Of a stretch of DNA of 45,218 bases, positions 8,848-17,073 are shown one piece after another (positions within the stretch are counted from its first letter, which is position 1; each line of letters starts with the position of its first letter). Location: the NCBI GenBank assembly GCA_031551775.1, contig JAVBND010000089.1, positions 1 to 45,218 of the forward strand, given 5' to 3'. The DNA comes from Anaerozeibacter sp031551775. Lineage in GTDB: Bacteria > Bacillota > Clostridia > Christensenellales > Aristaeellaceae. The position numbers and the translations under genes were made by a program. Below the pieces are notes generated by a model. That model saw only the letters and a list, made by a program, of their open reading frames with translations. It ran no database searches and had not been told where the DNA came from.

Positions 8848-8931
8848 AACGCCCATCTCCATCCGCGATTTTTTCAAATCCCACCCAATTCAATTTGTGA
8901 ACTCATTTCCACGCAGAATCACATCACCCGT

Positions 8932-8960
8932 ATATTAACATGATACCAGGAAAATATCAA
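8932..8960 (-). promoter_or_regulatory. Promoter of the glycerophosphodiesterase/ABC operon
   Basis: On the minus strand: TTGATA (8960-8955), 17-bp spacer, TAATAT (8937-8932). It gives a leader of about 80 nt to ATG 8847. The palindrome at 8977-8992 lies 16 bp upstream of the -35. Confidence 0.65.
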
Positions 8961-8976
8961 GTACAAAAATCAAATT

Positions 8977-8992
8977 TTAGAAATATTTCTAA
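8977..8992. promoter_or_regulatory. Putative MurR/RpiR operator 1
   Basis: Perfect 16-bp palindrome TTAGAAATATTTCTAA. The core TAGAAATRTTTCTA recurs at 9095-9110. It is placed directly upstream of the -35 of the leftward operon, a location compatible with activation or looping more than with simple promoter occlusion. Confidence 0.65.
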
Positions 8993-9094
8993 CCTGTATT
9001 TACGCGAATACCCGCCGGTAAGTCGGGACTAATCGCTTGAATGCCTTCGAATTGGCAGTCTCGTTTCATTTGAGTCAATATTTGAAAACAATTC

Positions 9095-9110
9095 ATAGAA
9101 ATGTTTCTAT
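9095..9110. promoter_or_regulatory. Putative MurR/RpiR operator 2
   Basis: ATAGAAATGTTTCTAT, a palindrome with one central mismatch and the same TAGAAATRTTTCTA core as the site at 8977-8992. It lies 13 bp upstream of the -35 of the regulator's own promoter, mirroring the other site. The two centres are 118 bp apart, about 11 helical turns. Confidence 0.65.
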
Positions 9111-9123
9111 CCGTTCGACCTAC

Positions 9124-9152
9124 TTGCATTTGCAAGCATTTTCGATTAAAAT
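9124..9152 (+). promoter_or_regulatory. Promoter of the MurR/RpiR regulator gene
   Basis: TTGCAT (9124-9129), 17-bp spacer, TAAAAT (9147-9152). The expected transcription start is about 30 nt before ATG 9189. Confidence 0.65.
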
Positions 9153-9188
9153 GGAATGGAAGTAGACAATCGTGAAGGTGGTTTAACC

Positions 9189-10052
9189 ATGGAAAGCAAG
9201 TCGAGTATGCTCCTGTTGATTCGTCAGCGATATCAAAACTTGACAGACGGCGAAAAGCGTGTAGCGGATTACATCCTGTCACACGGCGCATCGGTTACCA
9301 AGATGCACATACACGATCTTGCCAATGCTTCCAGCGTAGCAAACTCCGCCGTGGTTCGTTTTTGCAAAGCGATCGGTTTTGCAGGATATGCCGAATTTAA
9401 GTACAAATTTTTCGAAGAGTGTTCCAGCGAAGCGGAACCGTTCTTGTTGCCGACCGTCAAGCGCGGCGACGACGCCAACGACATCTTCAACAAAATCTTC
9501 ACCAGCAACATCAATTCTCTGTATGAGACCATTCAGCAAATCGACATCAAACAAGTGGAGCGCGCTGTCGAACTGCTCCAAAACGCCAAACGCATTCTCT
9601 TGCTCGGCACAGGCAGTTCGGAATCGGTGGTAACCAATGCCGTTTATCATTTCCATCAGTTTGGCTACTGGGTATGCTCGGCGACCAGCGGCGTAACCAT
9701 GCGAACCGTGGCCCTTAATATGGGAAAGGGCGATGTCGTCATCGGCATTTCGTATTCCGGGCACACCCGAGACACCGTCGAATCCTTTGGCATCGCCAAG
9801 CGCAACGCAGCCTCAACCATTGCCGTTTCAAGCTATGTCGATTCGCCGCTATGCAAGGAAGCGGACGTGCTTTTATACGCTCCACCGGGGGACATTCCCT
9901 ATATGACCGATGACGCCGTGGTCGTTACGCGCACGTCGCACAATTGCATCCTTGATTCTCTCGTCATAACGCTTGCCTGTCGGCAATACGACGATTCCAT
10001 CTCGAAAATTCACGCGCGCAACACCATCGTTTTTCCCAGCATACGGGACTAG
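9189..10052 (+). CDS. MurR/RpiR family transcriptional regulator
   Basis: 287-residue regulator with the two family domains. Residues 1-77 form the HTH_6 DNA-binding domain (TDGEKRVADYIL ... SSVANSAVVRFCKAIGF). Residues about 110-255 form an SIS phosphosugar-binding domain with GTGSS (140-144) and SYSGHT (188-193). These proteins sense a sugar phosphate or related phosphate ester. ATG 9189 has GAAGGTGG 8 nt upstream. It is divergent from the glycerophosphodiesterase/ABC operon and very likely controls it through the paired palindromes. A phosphate-containing ligand would fit an operon that imports and cleaves phosphodiesters. Confidence 0.92.
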   Translation: MESKSSMLLLIRQRYQNLTDGEKRVADYILSHGASVTKMHIHDLANASSVANSAVVRFCKAIGFAGYAEFKYKFFEECSSEAEPFLLPTVKRGDDANDIFNKIFTSNINSLYETIQQIDIKQVERAVELLQNAKRILLLGTGSSESVVTNAVYHFHQFGYWVCSATSGVTMRTVALNMGKGDVVIGISYSGHTRDTVESFGIAKRNAASTIAVSSYVDSPLCKEADVLLYAPPGDIPYMTDDAVVVTRTSHNCILDSLVITLACRQYDDSISKIHARNTIVFPSIRD

Positions 10053-10149
10053 TGTCAAGACGCCTGGTTTGACGCGCCCATAAGTTGGGTATATCAATGA
10101 ATAGAAAATCCGGGCAAACTGATCTTGTTTAAAACGAGGGGGCTTAATT

Positions 10150-11112
10150 ATGAAGAAATTTCTGTCTTTGCTCATCGCGGCGTCCGTTTTCATTCTGGCG
10201 TTTCAGTTGACCTTTGCCCAGGGCGATCAAGCACCCGTGCGCATCGCCTCGCTCAAGGGCCCGACAACCATGGGCCTTGTAAAAATGATGGAAGATCACG
10301 CCGACGATTCTTCCTATGCATTTACCGTTGCGGGCACTGCCGATGAAATCGTACCGCTTCTGGTCAAGGGAGAACTCGACATCGCGTTCGTTCCGGCGAA
10401 TCTCGCAAGCGTTCTGTATAACAAAATTGAGGGCGGCGTTCAGGTCGCGGCCATCAACACGCTGGGTGTGCTGTATGTTGTCGAAGTGGGCGATACCGTC
10501 CATTCGCCAGAGGATCTAAAAGGCAAGACGCTCTATTCAACCGGCAAGGGTACCACGCCCGAATACGCGCTCAACACCGTGCTCGAAAAGAATGGCATTG
10601 ATCCTGCCAAGGATCTTACCATCGAATTCAAGGCAGAATCGACCGAAGTCGCTTCCGCACTGGGCGCCGGTCAAGTCACGCTCGCCATGCTGCCACAGCC
10701 CTACGTTACCGCTGTCCAGGCACAAAACCCCGACCTTCGCATAGCGTTGAGTTTGACCGACGAATGGGCAAAGGCGCTGCCGGATAGCGCTCTGGTGACC
10801 GGCGTCGTGCTCATACGCGGAGACTTTATCCAAAACAATCCGGAGTCTGTTTCTAGCTTTCTGAACGAATACCGCCAATCAGTGGCCTACACCAATGAAA
10901 ATCCGACCGAAGCCTCCGTGCTCATCGAGAAGGCGGGGATCGCCAAGGCGCCTATTGCCCAGAAGGCAATCCCGCTGTGCAACATCGTATGCATCGAAGG
11001 GGCGGAAATGGCTCGGAAGGTATCGGGATACTTAAGCGCGCTCTATCAGCAAGACGCCGCATCGGTTGGAGGATCGCTCCCGAATGAAGACTTCTATTAC
11101 ACAGAAAACTAA
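10150..11112 (+). CDS. ABC transporter substrate-binding protein, NMT1/SsuA type
   Basis: 320-residue binding protein of the nitrate/sulfonate/thiamine-precursor class. The signal peptide is residues 1-23 (MKKFL...QLTFA, cleavage before QGD) with no lipobox. The mature part has the class features of a short A-S-L-K-G-P-T-T entry strand, the GELDIAFVPANLASVLYNK segment and the LKGKTLYSTGKGTTPEYAL segment. ATG 10150 has a GAGGGGG site. It is the first gene of a three-gene importer. No TPP or other riboswitch is visible in the 97-nt leader region (10053-10149); only a weak TTGACG/TATATC pair with a 15-bp spacer is seen there. The substrate is unknown. Confidence 0.88.
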   Translation: MKKFLSLLIAASVFILAFQLTFAQGDQAPVRIASLKGPTTMGLVKMMEDHADDSSYAFTVAGTADEIVPLLVKGELDIAFVPANLASVLYNKIEGGVQVAAINTLGVLYVVEVGDTVHSPEDLKGKTLYSTGKGTTPEYALNTVLEKNGIDPAKDLTIEFKAESTEVASALGAGQVTLAMLPQPYVTAVQAQNPDLRIALSLTDEWAKALPDSALVTGVVLIRGDFIQNNPESVSSFLNEYRQSVAYTNENPTEASVLIEKAGIAKAPIAQKAIPLCNIVCIEGAEMARKVSGYLSALYQQDAASVGGSLPNEDFYYTEN

Positions 11113-11860
11113 GCGCACGTTGGCACGCGCCGCAGCCATCCTGTTTTGGCTCGGCGCGTGGCAGGCGTTAAGCGCCATGGTCGCTCAGGAAATACTTCTG
11201 GTCTCTCCCGTCACGGCGCTCAAGACACTCTTGCGCCTGATGGGAGAGGGTTCGTTTTACGTAGCCGTATCGCTTTCATTCGGAAGGATACTGCTGGGAT
11301 TTTTGATGGCAATTGCGTTGGGGTGTGCGCTGGCAGTCGCCGCGTGCCGCTTTCCCTTGATCGATACGCTCTTTTCACCACTCATGTCGGCCATCAAGGC
11401 AACACCTGTCGCTTCTTTTGTGATCTTGGCGCTGGTGTGGATTTCATCGAGAAACCTCTCGATTTTTACTGCTTTCCTGATGGTGCTGCCGCTCATTTAT
11501 AAAAGCGTGCTGAACGGACTTTTGTCGGCGGATGAAAAGCTCATGCAAATGGCGCATGTGTTCGGCGTGCCCCTTCACCGCCGCGCACGCGCACTGTACT
11601 TGCCTGCGGCGTTTCCCTATTTCCTGACGGCGTGCGAAACGGCGCTGGGCATGTGCTGGAAGGCGGGCATCGCGGCGGAAGTTATCGGCCAGCCCGCCGG
11701 TTCCATCGGTGACAGGCTTTATCGCGCCAAGCTCTTTCTTTCAACCGACGAACTGTTTGCCTGGACGCTGGCCATCATCCTGCTCAGCGTACTGTTTGAG
11801 CGTCTCGCCATCGGCGCAATCAAAAGACTTAGGTCTGTATACGAAGGGAGCGTGACCTGA
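11084..11860 (+). CDS. ABC transporter permease, SsuC/TauC/ThiX type
   Basis: 258-residue inner-membrane permease with five to six hydrophobic segments. The EAA-type loop reads AHVFGVPLHRRARALYLPAAFPY, then CWKAGIAAEVIG, both typical of SsuC-like permeases. ATG 11084 has GGAGG 11 nt upstream and lies inside the end of the binding-protein gene, a 29-nt overlap. It pairs with the ATPase whose start overlaps its stop. Confidence 0.9.
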   Translation: MKTSITQKTKRTLARAAAILFWLGAWQALSAMVAQEILLVSPVTALKTLLRLMGEGSFYVAVSLSFGRILLGFLMAIALGCALAVAACRFPLIDTLFSPLMSAIKATPVASFVILALVWISSRNLSIFTAFLMVLPLIYKSVLNGLLSADEKLMQMAHVFGVPLHRRARALYLPAAFPYFLTACETALGMCWKAGIAAEVIGQPAGSIGDRLYRAKLFLSTDELFAWTLAIILLSVLFERLAIGAIKRLRSVYEGSVT

Positions 11861-12438
11861 TGAAGCTGGAACACATAACGGTCGCGTTTGAAGGCAGGCC
11901 GGTATTAAAAGATTTTTCTTTGGAATTGACTGCCGGTTCGGTCAACTGCCTGATGGGAAAATCCGGCAGCGGGAAGACCACGTCCCTCATGTTGATCCTC
12001 GGGTTCCTCAAACCAGACCACGGTCTTATATCCGGTTTTTCTGAACTTAGGACCGGCGCAGTATTTCAAGAGGATAGGCTGATCGAGCATTTGAGCGCAC
12101 GTGAGAATGTGCGGCTTGTAACCGGAAAAGCGGTTACGGCAGGGCGAATCGATCAGGCGCTTGCAGAAGTCGAACTTCACGAACCCGCCAAGCCGGTCGC
12201 CAAGCTCAGCGGCGGCCAAAAGCGGCGCGTCGCCATTGTGCGCGCGATGCTCTTTAAACCCGAGCTGTTGCTGCTCGACGAGCCGTTTCGCGCGCTTGAC
12301 GGCGATACAAAACGCATCACAGCCGACTTCATTCGCGCGCGCACAGACGGCGCTACGGTGCTCATCGTGACCCATGACCGGGAAGACGCACTGATGCTGG
12401 GCGCAAACCGCATCATAACCATGCCAGAAATTTCCTGA
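11860..12438 (+). CDS. ABC transporter ATP-binding protein
   Basis: 192-residue ATPase, shorter than the usual 240 or more because the C-terminal extension is missing, but all core motifs are there: Walker A GKSGSGKT (33-40), Q-loop Q70, signature LSGGQ (116-120), Walker B LLLLDE (136-141) and switch His172. The start overlaps the permease stop by one base (TGATG). It energises the NMT1-type importer. Minimal ATPases of this size occur in some SsuB/TauB-like systems, so it looks functional. Confidence 0.9.
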   Translation: MKLEHITVAFEGRPVLKDFSLELTAGSVNCLMGKSGSGKTTSLMLILGFLKPDHGLISGFSELRTGAVFQEDRLIEHLSARENVRLVTGKAVTAGRIDQALAEVELHEPAKPVAKLSGGQKRRVAIVRAMLFKPELLLLDEPFRALDGDTKRITADFIRARTDGATVLIVTHDREDALMLGANRIITMPEIS

Positions 12439-12516
12439 ATATGGACATATATCGGGAACCGGACGCGCGGACGATCCGTCTTATGGATGGATAACCATCC
12501 TTCGGAGGCGACAGTC

Positions 12517-12996
12517 ATGAAACGCAAGATCCTGGCCCTGATTCTGGCGATGCTCGTGTTTTGCGCATCCGCATATGCGGCTGCCAAGCTCGACACGCAG
12601 TTGATCGACAACGCCAAGCAGGCGCTCAGCCTCATCAGCTACGGCGAGTACAAGAAGGCGATCAAGCAGCTGGCGTTTTCCAAAAACGCGCCTACGGCTT
12701 CCGAGCTTTCAGAATTCGCGAGCACGTCGCTCAGCGACCTCGGCTACGTAACCGTGCAAACCGATGTCGCGGTGGCCTACCGCCTCGACAGCGGCTGGCG
12801 CGTGGCGGTACCGATTGAGGAACCCACATATGACAGTGTGCAAACCCTGGTGCTGCGCTCAAAGGACGGGCAATCGTTTGACGCGTACAAGGCCATGAGC
12901 TGGTATGAAGTTGAGAGCGAAGCGGCGTCAGCCGATAAGGTAATATGGCAGGAAGCTTACGAGCCGGGCGAGTTGTACCTCGCCAAAGACGACTGA
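12517..12996 (+). CDS. Small exported protein of unknown function
   Basis: 159 residues with a clear signal peptide (MKRKI...CASAYA, cleavage near 21). I do not recognise the mature domain. It starts with a helical stretch (TQLIDNAKQALSLISYGEYKK), then a beta-rich part containing DVAVAYRLDSGWRVAVP. Cys16 is not in a lipobox context. ATG 12517 follows a GGAGG site; an in-frame ATG 12487 has none. A 6-bp hairpin GGATGG-ATAA-CCATCC (12485-12500) sits just before the ribosome site. It lies 78 nt after the ATPase gene and ends at a good terminator, so it may be co-transcribed with the importer. Confidence 0.75.
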   Translation: MKRKILALILAMLVFCASAYAAAKLDTQLIDNAKQALSLISYGEYKKAIKQLAFSKNAPTASELSEFASTSLSDLGYVTVQTDVAVAYRLDSGWRVAVPIEEPTYDSVQTLVLRSKDGQSFDAYKAMSWYEVESEAASADKVIWQEAYEPGELYLAKDD

Positions 12997-13011
12997 CCCT
13001 CGTTGACAAAG

Positions 13012-13039
13012 GGCTTCCATGGTTCATGGAGGCCTTTTT
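13012..13039 (+). terminator. Rho-independent terminator after the small exported protein gene
   Basis: 10-bp stem GGCTTCCATG / CATGGAGGCC (one G-U pair), 3-nt loop GTT, followed by TTTTT. Confidence 0.88.
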
Positions 13040-13077
13040 ATGTTTATATTTGTCACAGCATCTTCTGGTTGTTGCGC

Positions 13078-13106
13078 TTGATTTTCCTACATATAAAAGA
13101 TATAAT
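13078..13106 (+). promoter_or_regulatory. Promoter of lon
   Basis: TTGATT (13078-13083), 17-bp spacer, perfect TATAAT (13101-13106). No CIRCE-type heat-shock inverted repeat is visible between it and ATG 13138. Confidence 0.75.
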
Positions 13107-13137
13107 CCATTAGGATACGGTTTAGGAGGCACTTTCG

Positions 13138-15480
13138 ATGCATGAAAACAAGTTGGGCGAGATGACAGACGCGGGCGACGGCAACGAGAAACTTCCGTTG
13201 CTGCCGCTCAGGGGGCTGCTCGCCTATCCCAATATGGTGCTCAAGATCGACGTGGGGCGTGGCAAGTCACTCACGGCCATTGAACGCGCGCTGGGCGCTG
13301 ATCAGCGGGTGCTTGTCGTGGCGCAGCGCGACGCGACGGTCGAGGACCCGCACGTCGAAGACGTGTATGGCGTGGGCACGGTGGTTAAAATCAAGCAGGT
13401 GATCCGCCTGCCCGACGATACGGTGCGCCTCCTCGTCGAAGGCGAGAGCCGGGCGCTGCTGCTGGGCGTTGTCGAACAGGACGACGTGCAACTGGGCGAG
13501 CTCAAGCGCATCGAGCCCCGCCTTGCCGGTCGGACGCTGCGCCTGGAAGCTGCCATGCGCACGCTCAAAACGCTGTTCTTCGAATACGCGGCTGAGCGCG
13601 GCGGCATTTCCGGCGAATTGACCTCAACCGTCGAGGGCGAAGAAGATCCGGGTACGCTCAGCGACTTAATCGCGGCCAACGCGCTCAAAGGCATAAGGGA
13701 TAAGCAGCAAATGCTTGAAACCCGCTCGGTGCGGGCGCGCCTGGACGCCCTGATGGGCATTCTTGCGCGCGAGATCGAGCTGATCCGCATGGAGAAGCGC
13801 ATCCATACGCGCGTCCATGAAAAGCTCGACCAGCACCAAAAGGAATATTATTTGAACGAACAGTTGCGCGCCATCCACGAAGAACTCGGCGACGACGACG
13901 AATCTGAAAAGGACAAGTTTGAAAAGCGGCTCAAGCAATCGAAGATGAACGCCGAGGCGCGCGCTCAGGTCGAGCGCGAGCTCAAGCGCTACCAACACAT
14001 GCCTTCCGGCGCGCCGGAAGCATCGGTCAGCCGCAACTACATCGAATGCATGCTGGAACTGCCTTGGGGCACCATGACACATGACCGCTACGACCTCGCG
14101 AGCGCGCGCAGAATTCTTGACAAGGAACACTTTGGTCTTGAAAAGGTCAAGGAGCGCATCTTGGAGTTCCTGGCCGTGGGCGCGGTCAAGGACGATTTAA
14201 AGGGACCGATCCTTTGCCTTGTGGGGCCTCCGGGCGTGGGTAAGACCTCCATCGCGCGTTCGGTCGCGCACGCGCTCCGCCGAAAATTTGTCAGGCTTTC
14301 GCTTGGGGGCCTGCGCGATGAAGCCGAGATACGCGGCCACCGGCGCACCTACATCGGCGCGATTCCGGGGCGCATTGTCTCAGGCGTTCGCACGTCTGGC
14401 AGCATGAATCCGGTGTTCCTGCTGGACGAGATCGATAAGCTGGCCTCTGATTTCAGGGGGGATCCGGCCTCCGCTCTGCTTGAAGCGCTTGATCCGGAGC
14501 AAAACCGGGCTTTCTCGGATCATTACCTCGAAGCGCCGCTGGATCTGTCAAGCGTTTTGTTCATCACCACGGCCAACTCGCTGGACACCATCCCGCGCGC
14601 GCTGCTCGACCGCATGGAAGTGATTGAGCTCGAGGGCTATACGCGCGCCGAAAAGGCTGAAATCGCGCTTAGGCATCTGTGGCCCAAGCAGCTCAAGGCA
14701 CACGGCTTGAGTAAGGCGCAGGTCAAGCTCAGCCGAGCGGCGCTTGACGAACTGATCGACGGATACACGCGCGAATCGGGCGTTCGAACGCTTGAACGCA
14801 CGCTGGCGACGCTGTGCCGCAAAACCGCGGTCAAGCTGTCGGAAGGCGGCACAGCCCCCCTTTCGATTGCCCCCAAGACGGTTGCGAGTCTGCTCGGCGC
14901 GCGCAAGTTCTCAAGCGAACCGCCGCTCAAGGAACCCGAGCAGGGCGTGGTCAACGGTCTGGCTTGGACGCCGTTTGGCGGGGAGACGCTCTCAATTGAG
15001 GTGGCGGTCATGCCGGGCAGCGGCACGGTTGACCTGACCGGACAACTGGGCGACGTGATGAAGGAATCCGCGCGCGCCGCCTACGCCTATATTCGCTCGC
15101 GTTCTGAAACGCTCGGCATTGCCGTGGACTTCCATAAGACGCATGATTTGCATATCCATGTGCCAGAGGGCGCGACGCCCAAGGATGGACCGAGTGCGGG
15201 CGTGGCCATGACCTGCGCGATGGTGTCGGCGATCACCGGACGCAAAGCGCGCCAGGACGTGGCCATGACGGGCGAGATTACGCTGGTTGGCAAGGTACTG
15301 CCCATCGGGGGCGTGAAGGAAAAGCTGCTGGCGGCGCACCGCATGGGCATTGGCACCGTACTGTTGCCGGGCGCCAACGAAAAAGACCTCGAGGACGTGC
15401 CAAGCGACGTGCGCAGCAAGATGAACATCAATTTAATCGCGCGCATCGATCAGGCGCTGAACCTGGTTTTGACCAACTGA
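13138..15480 (+). CDS. lon: ATP-dependent protease La (LonA)
   Basis: 780-residue soluble LonA protease that degrades damaged and regulatory proteins. The N-terminal substrate-binding domain begins LPLLPLRGLLAYPNMVLKI. The AAA+ module has Walker A GPPGVGKT at 363-370 and LLDEIDK for Walker B. The C-terminal peptidase domain carries the Ser-Lys dyad, Ser686 in KDGPSAG and Lys729 in GGVKEKLLAAHR. The length is normal for the family. ATG 13138 has AGGAGG upstream. It is followed after 12 nt by engB, an arrangement also found in Bacillus (lon-ysxC). Confidence 0.97.
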   Translation: MHENKLGEMTDAGDGNEKLPLLPLRGLLAYPNMVLKIDVGRGKSLTAIERALGADQRVLVVAQRDATVEDPHVEDVYGVGTVVKIKQVIRLPDDTVRLLVEGESRALLLGVVEQDDVQLGELKRIEPRLAGRTLRLEAAMRTLKTLFFEYAAERGGISGELTSTVEGEEDPGTLSDLIAANALKGIRDKQQMLETRSVRARLDALMGILAREIELIRMEKRIHTRVHEKLDQHQKEYYLNEQLRAIHEELGDDDESEKDKFEKRLKQSKMNAEARAQVERELKRYQHMPSGAPEASVSRNYIECMLELPWGTMTHDRYDLASARRILDKEHFGLEKVKERILEFLAVGAVKDDLKGPILCLVGPPGVGKTSIARSVAHALRRKFVRLSLGGLRDEAEIRGHRRTYIGAIPGRIVSGVRTSGSMNPVFLLDEIDKLASDFRGDPASALLEALDPEQNRAFSDHYLEAPLDLSSVLFITTANSLDTIPRALLDRMEVIELEGYTRAEKAEIALRHLWPKQLKAHGLSKAQVKLSRAALDELIDGYTRESGVRTLERTLATLCRKTAVKLSEGGTAPLSIAPKTVASLLGARKFSSEPPLKEPEQGVVNGLAWTPFGGETLSIEVAVMPGSGTVDLTGQLGDVMKESARAAYAYIRSRSETLGIAVDFHKTHDLHIHVPEGATPKDGPSAGVAMTCAMVSAITGRKARQDVAMTGEITLVGKVLPIGGVKEKLLAAHRMGIGTVLLPGANEKDLEDVPSDVRSKMNINLIARIDQALNLVLTN

Positions 15481-15492
15481 AGGGAGTTTCTC

Positions 15493-16098
15493 ATGCAGAT
15501 CAAACGCGCCGCGTTCGTGCGCTCGATGACCGACCTTGGTGACTTTCCCGGGCAGGGTGCGCCCGAAATCGCGATGGCGGGCAAGTCAAACGTGGGCAAG
15601 AGCTCCCTCATCAACCGCGTCGGGCGAAACGGCAAGCTCGCGCGGGTGTCCGGCGAACCGGGCAAGACGCGCCTCATCAACGTATATAGTCTGAACGATG
15701 ATCAGTTCATGCTGGTTGACTTGCCCGGATACGGGTTCGCGCGCGCACCGCAATCGGAGAAACAGCGCTGGGCGGGCATGATTGAAGGGTATCTTTCGGG
15801 AAGCAAGCATTTAAAACACGTTTTGCAACTGGTGGACATCCGCCACGCGCCGACCGCCGAAGACCAGATGATGGTCAATTATCTGCGCCACTACGGCATT
15901 GCGTTTACGGTGGTGGCCAACAAAGCCGACAAACTCTCCCGCGCCGAGCGCGGCCGCAACATCCCGGTGATCTGCCGCACGCTTGCCGTTCAGCCGTGGG
16001 AGGTGGTGCCGTTTTCAGCCGAGGACGGTACCGGCATGGAGAAGCTATGTGAACTCATCGATCAGGTGCTTCAGGAAGACCATAGCGCAAAGGCATAA
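15493..16098 (+). CDS. engB: Ribosome-biogenesis GTP-binding protein EngB/YsxC
   Basis: 201-residue GTPase needed for large-subunit ribosome assembly. The G motifs are visible: G1 GKSNVGKS (30-37), G2 threonine in GKTR (59), G3 DLPG (76-79), G4 NKAD (143-146), and G5 in the FSAEDGTG segment. ATG 15493 has AGGGAG 9 nt upstream. It is co-transcribed with lon and ends at a terminator. Confidence 0.96.
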   Translation: MQIKRAAFVRSMTDLGDFPGQGAPEIAMAGKSNVGKSSLINRVGRNGKLARVSGEPGKTRLINVYSLNDDQFMLVDLPGYGFARAPQSEKQRWAGMIEGYLSGSKHLKHVLQLVDIRHAPTAEDQMMVNYLRHYGIAFTVVANKADKLSRAERGRNIPVICRTLAVQPWEVVPFSAEDGTGMEKLCELIDQVLQEDHSAKA

Positions 16099-16106
16099 CC
16101 AAGCGC

Positions 16107-16136
16107 CGCTCCTTCGCAAGTGAAGGGGCGTTTTTT
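16107..16136 (+). terminator. Rho-independent terminator after engB
   Basis: 9-bp stem CGCTCCTTC / GAAGGGGCG (one T-G pair), 6-nt loop, then TTTTTT. Confidence 0.88.
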
Positions 16137-16153
16137 AATGCGCCACTTGATGA

Positions 16154-16182
16154 TTGGCAAGAATGCGCGCGTGTGGTATAAT
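16154..16182 (+). promoter_or_regulatory. Promoter of the surface-glycan operon
   Basis: TTGGCA (16154-16159), 17-bp spacer, TATAAT (16177-16182). It lies 31 nt before ATG 16213 and serves five overlapping genes. Confidence 0.75.
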
Positions 16183-16212
16183 GATGTGTCAATAAAACAT
16201 GGAGCATTCTTC

Positions 16213-17073
16213 ATGAAAAAAGTTCTGATTGCCGGAAGTGCGAGTTACATCGGCACCTCCCTTGAAAAGTGGCTTGCGCGCCGCGATGGCGCTTATGCGG
16301 TTGACACAATCGATCTTAGAGATAGCCTGTGGCGCGGTCATGATTTTTCGAAATACGACTCGGTTTTCCATGTCGCGGGCATTGTCCATCTCAAGGAAAA
16401 AAAGTCAAGCGCCGCGCTCTATTATGCGGTAAACCGTGACCTGTCCGTTGAGGTAGCCCAAAAGGCAAAGCGCGAAGGCGTCCGTCAGTTTATCTTCATG
16501 AGTTCGATGAGCGTTTACCCTTTGGCCATTCAGGCGATCGGGCATGATACGCCGGTTAGCCCCGCTTCCCATTACGGCATGAGCAAGCTGGAAGCGGAAA
16601 AATTGCTATCAGATCTGATCGGCGATTCTTTTCACGTCGCCATCCTGCGCCCGCCAATGGTGTACGGTCCGGGCTGCCCCGGCAATTACGCGAGGCTCAG
16701 TCGCCTCGCGCGCCGTCTCCCCTGCGCGCCCCGGTGCGAAAACAAGCGCTCTATGCTGTTCATAGATCATCTGTCTGAGGCAGTTCGCCTGATCATTGAC
16801 TCGGGCGAAGGCGGGCTTTTTTTTCCGCAGGACAGGGAACTCGTGGATACCGGCGTGCTCATGGCGCTGATCGCGCGCGCAAACGGCAAAAAATGCCCGC
16901 TCATACCGGGGTTTTCGTGGCTCTTCCGGATTTTGGGTCGATTGCCCGGCCCTGCGAACAAGGTGTTCGGCGATCACCATTACCACGTTGACCTGTCGCA
17001 AAAGCCCGACGGCTACCGGCCAAATACGCTCAGTCAAGCGGTTTTGTTGACCGAAAGGGAGATTCGTTCGTGA
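16213..17073 (+). CDS. NAD-dependent epimerase/dehydratase (extended SDR family)
   Basis: 286-residue nucleotide-sugar-modifying enzyme. The catalytic features are SSMSVY (Ser of the triad) and YGMSK (YxxxK), then the LRPPMVYGPG segment typical of the family. The N-terminal dinucleotide fold reads GSASYIG, so the middle glycine of GxxGxxG is serine. It is shorter than GalE/RfbB-type proteins (about 330). ATG 16213 has GGAG upstream; further upstream in-frame ATGs precede the promoter. It is the first gene of the glycan operon, and its product probably supplies an activated sugar for the transferases. Confidence 0.88.
   Translation: MKKVLIAGSASYIGTSLEKWLARRDGAYAVDTIDLRDSLWRGHDFSKYDSVFHVAGIVHLKEKKSSAALYYAVNRDLSVEVAQKAKREGVRQFIFMSSMSVYPLAIQAIGHDTPVSPASHYGMSKLEAEKLLSDLIGDSFHVAILRPPMVYGPGCPGNYARLSRLARRLPCAPRCENKRSMLFIDHLSEAVRLIIDSGEGGLFFPQDRELVDTGVLMALIARANGKKCPLIPGFSWLFRILGRLPGPANKVFGDHHYHVDLSQKPDGYRPNTLSQAVLLTEREIRS

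Larger units (their letters stand above)
8848..9188. promoter_or_regulatory. 341-bp divergent regulatory region
   Basis: AT-rich gap between the glycerophosphodiesterase operon and the MurR/RpiR gene. It holds one promoter facing each way and two copies of the same palindrome, one just upstream of each -35 box; these are annotated separately. A further inverted repeat CTTGCA-TT-TGCAAG (9123-9136) overlaps the -35 of the regulator promoter. I see no coding potential in it. Confidence 0.75.

Noticed and set aside
10053..10149. TPP riboswitch for the NMT1-type importer
   Set aside because: No CTGAGA or ACCTGA core elements; only a short imperfect inverted repeat is seen.
12485..12500. GGATGG-ATAA-CCATCC hairpin as a terminator of the NMT1-type operon
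   Set aside because: The stem is only 6 bp and is not followed by a U-run; it sits directly before a ribosome site, so at most it tunes translation.
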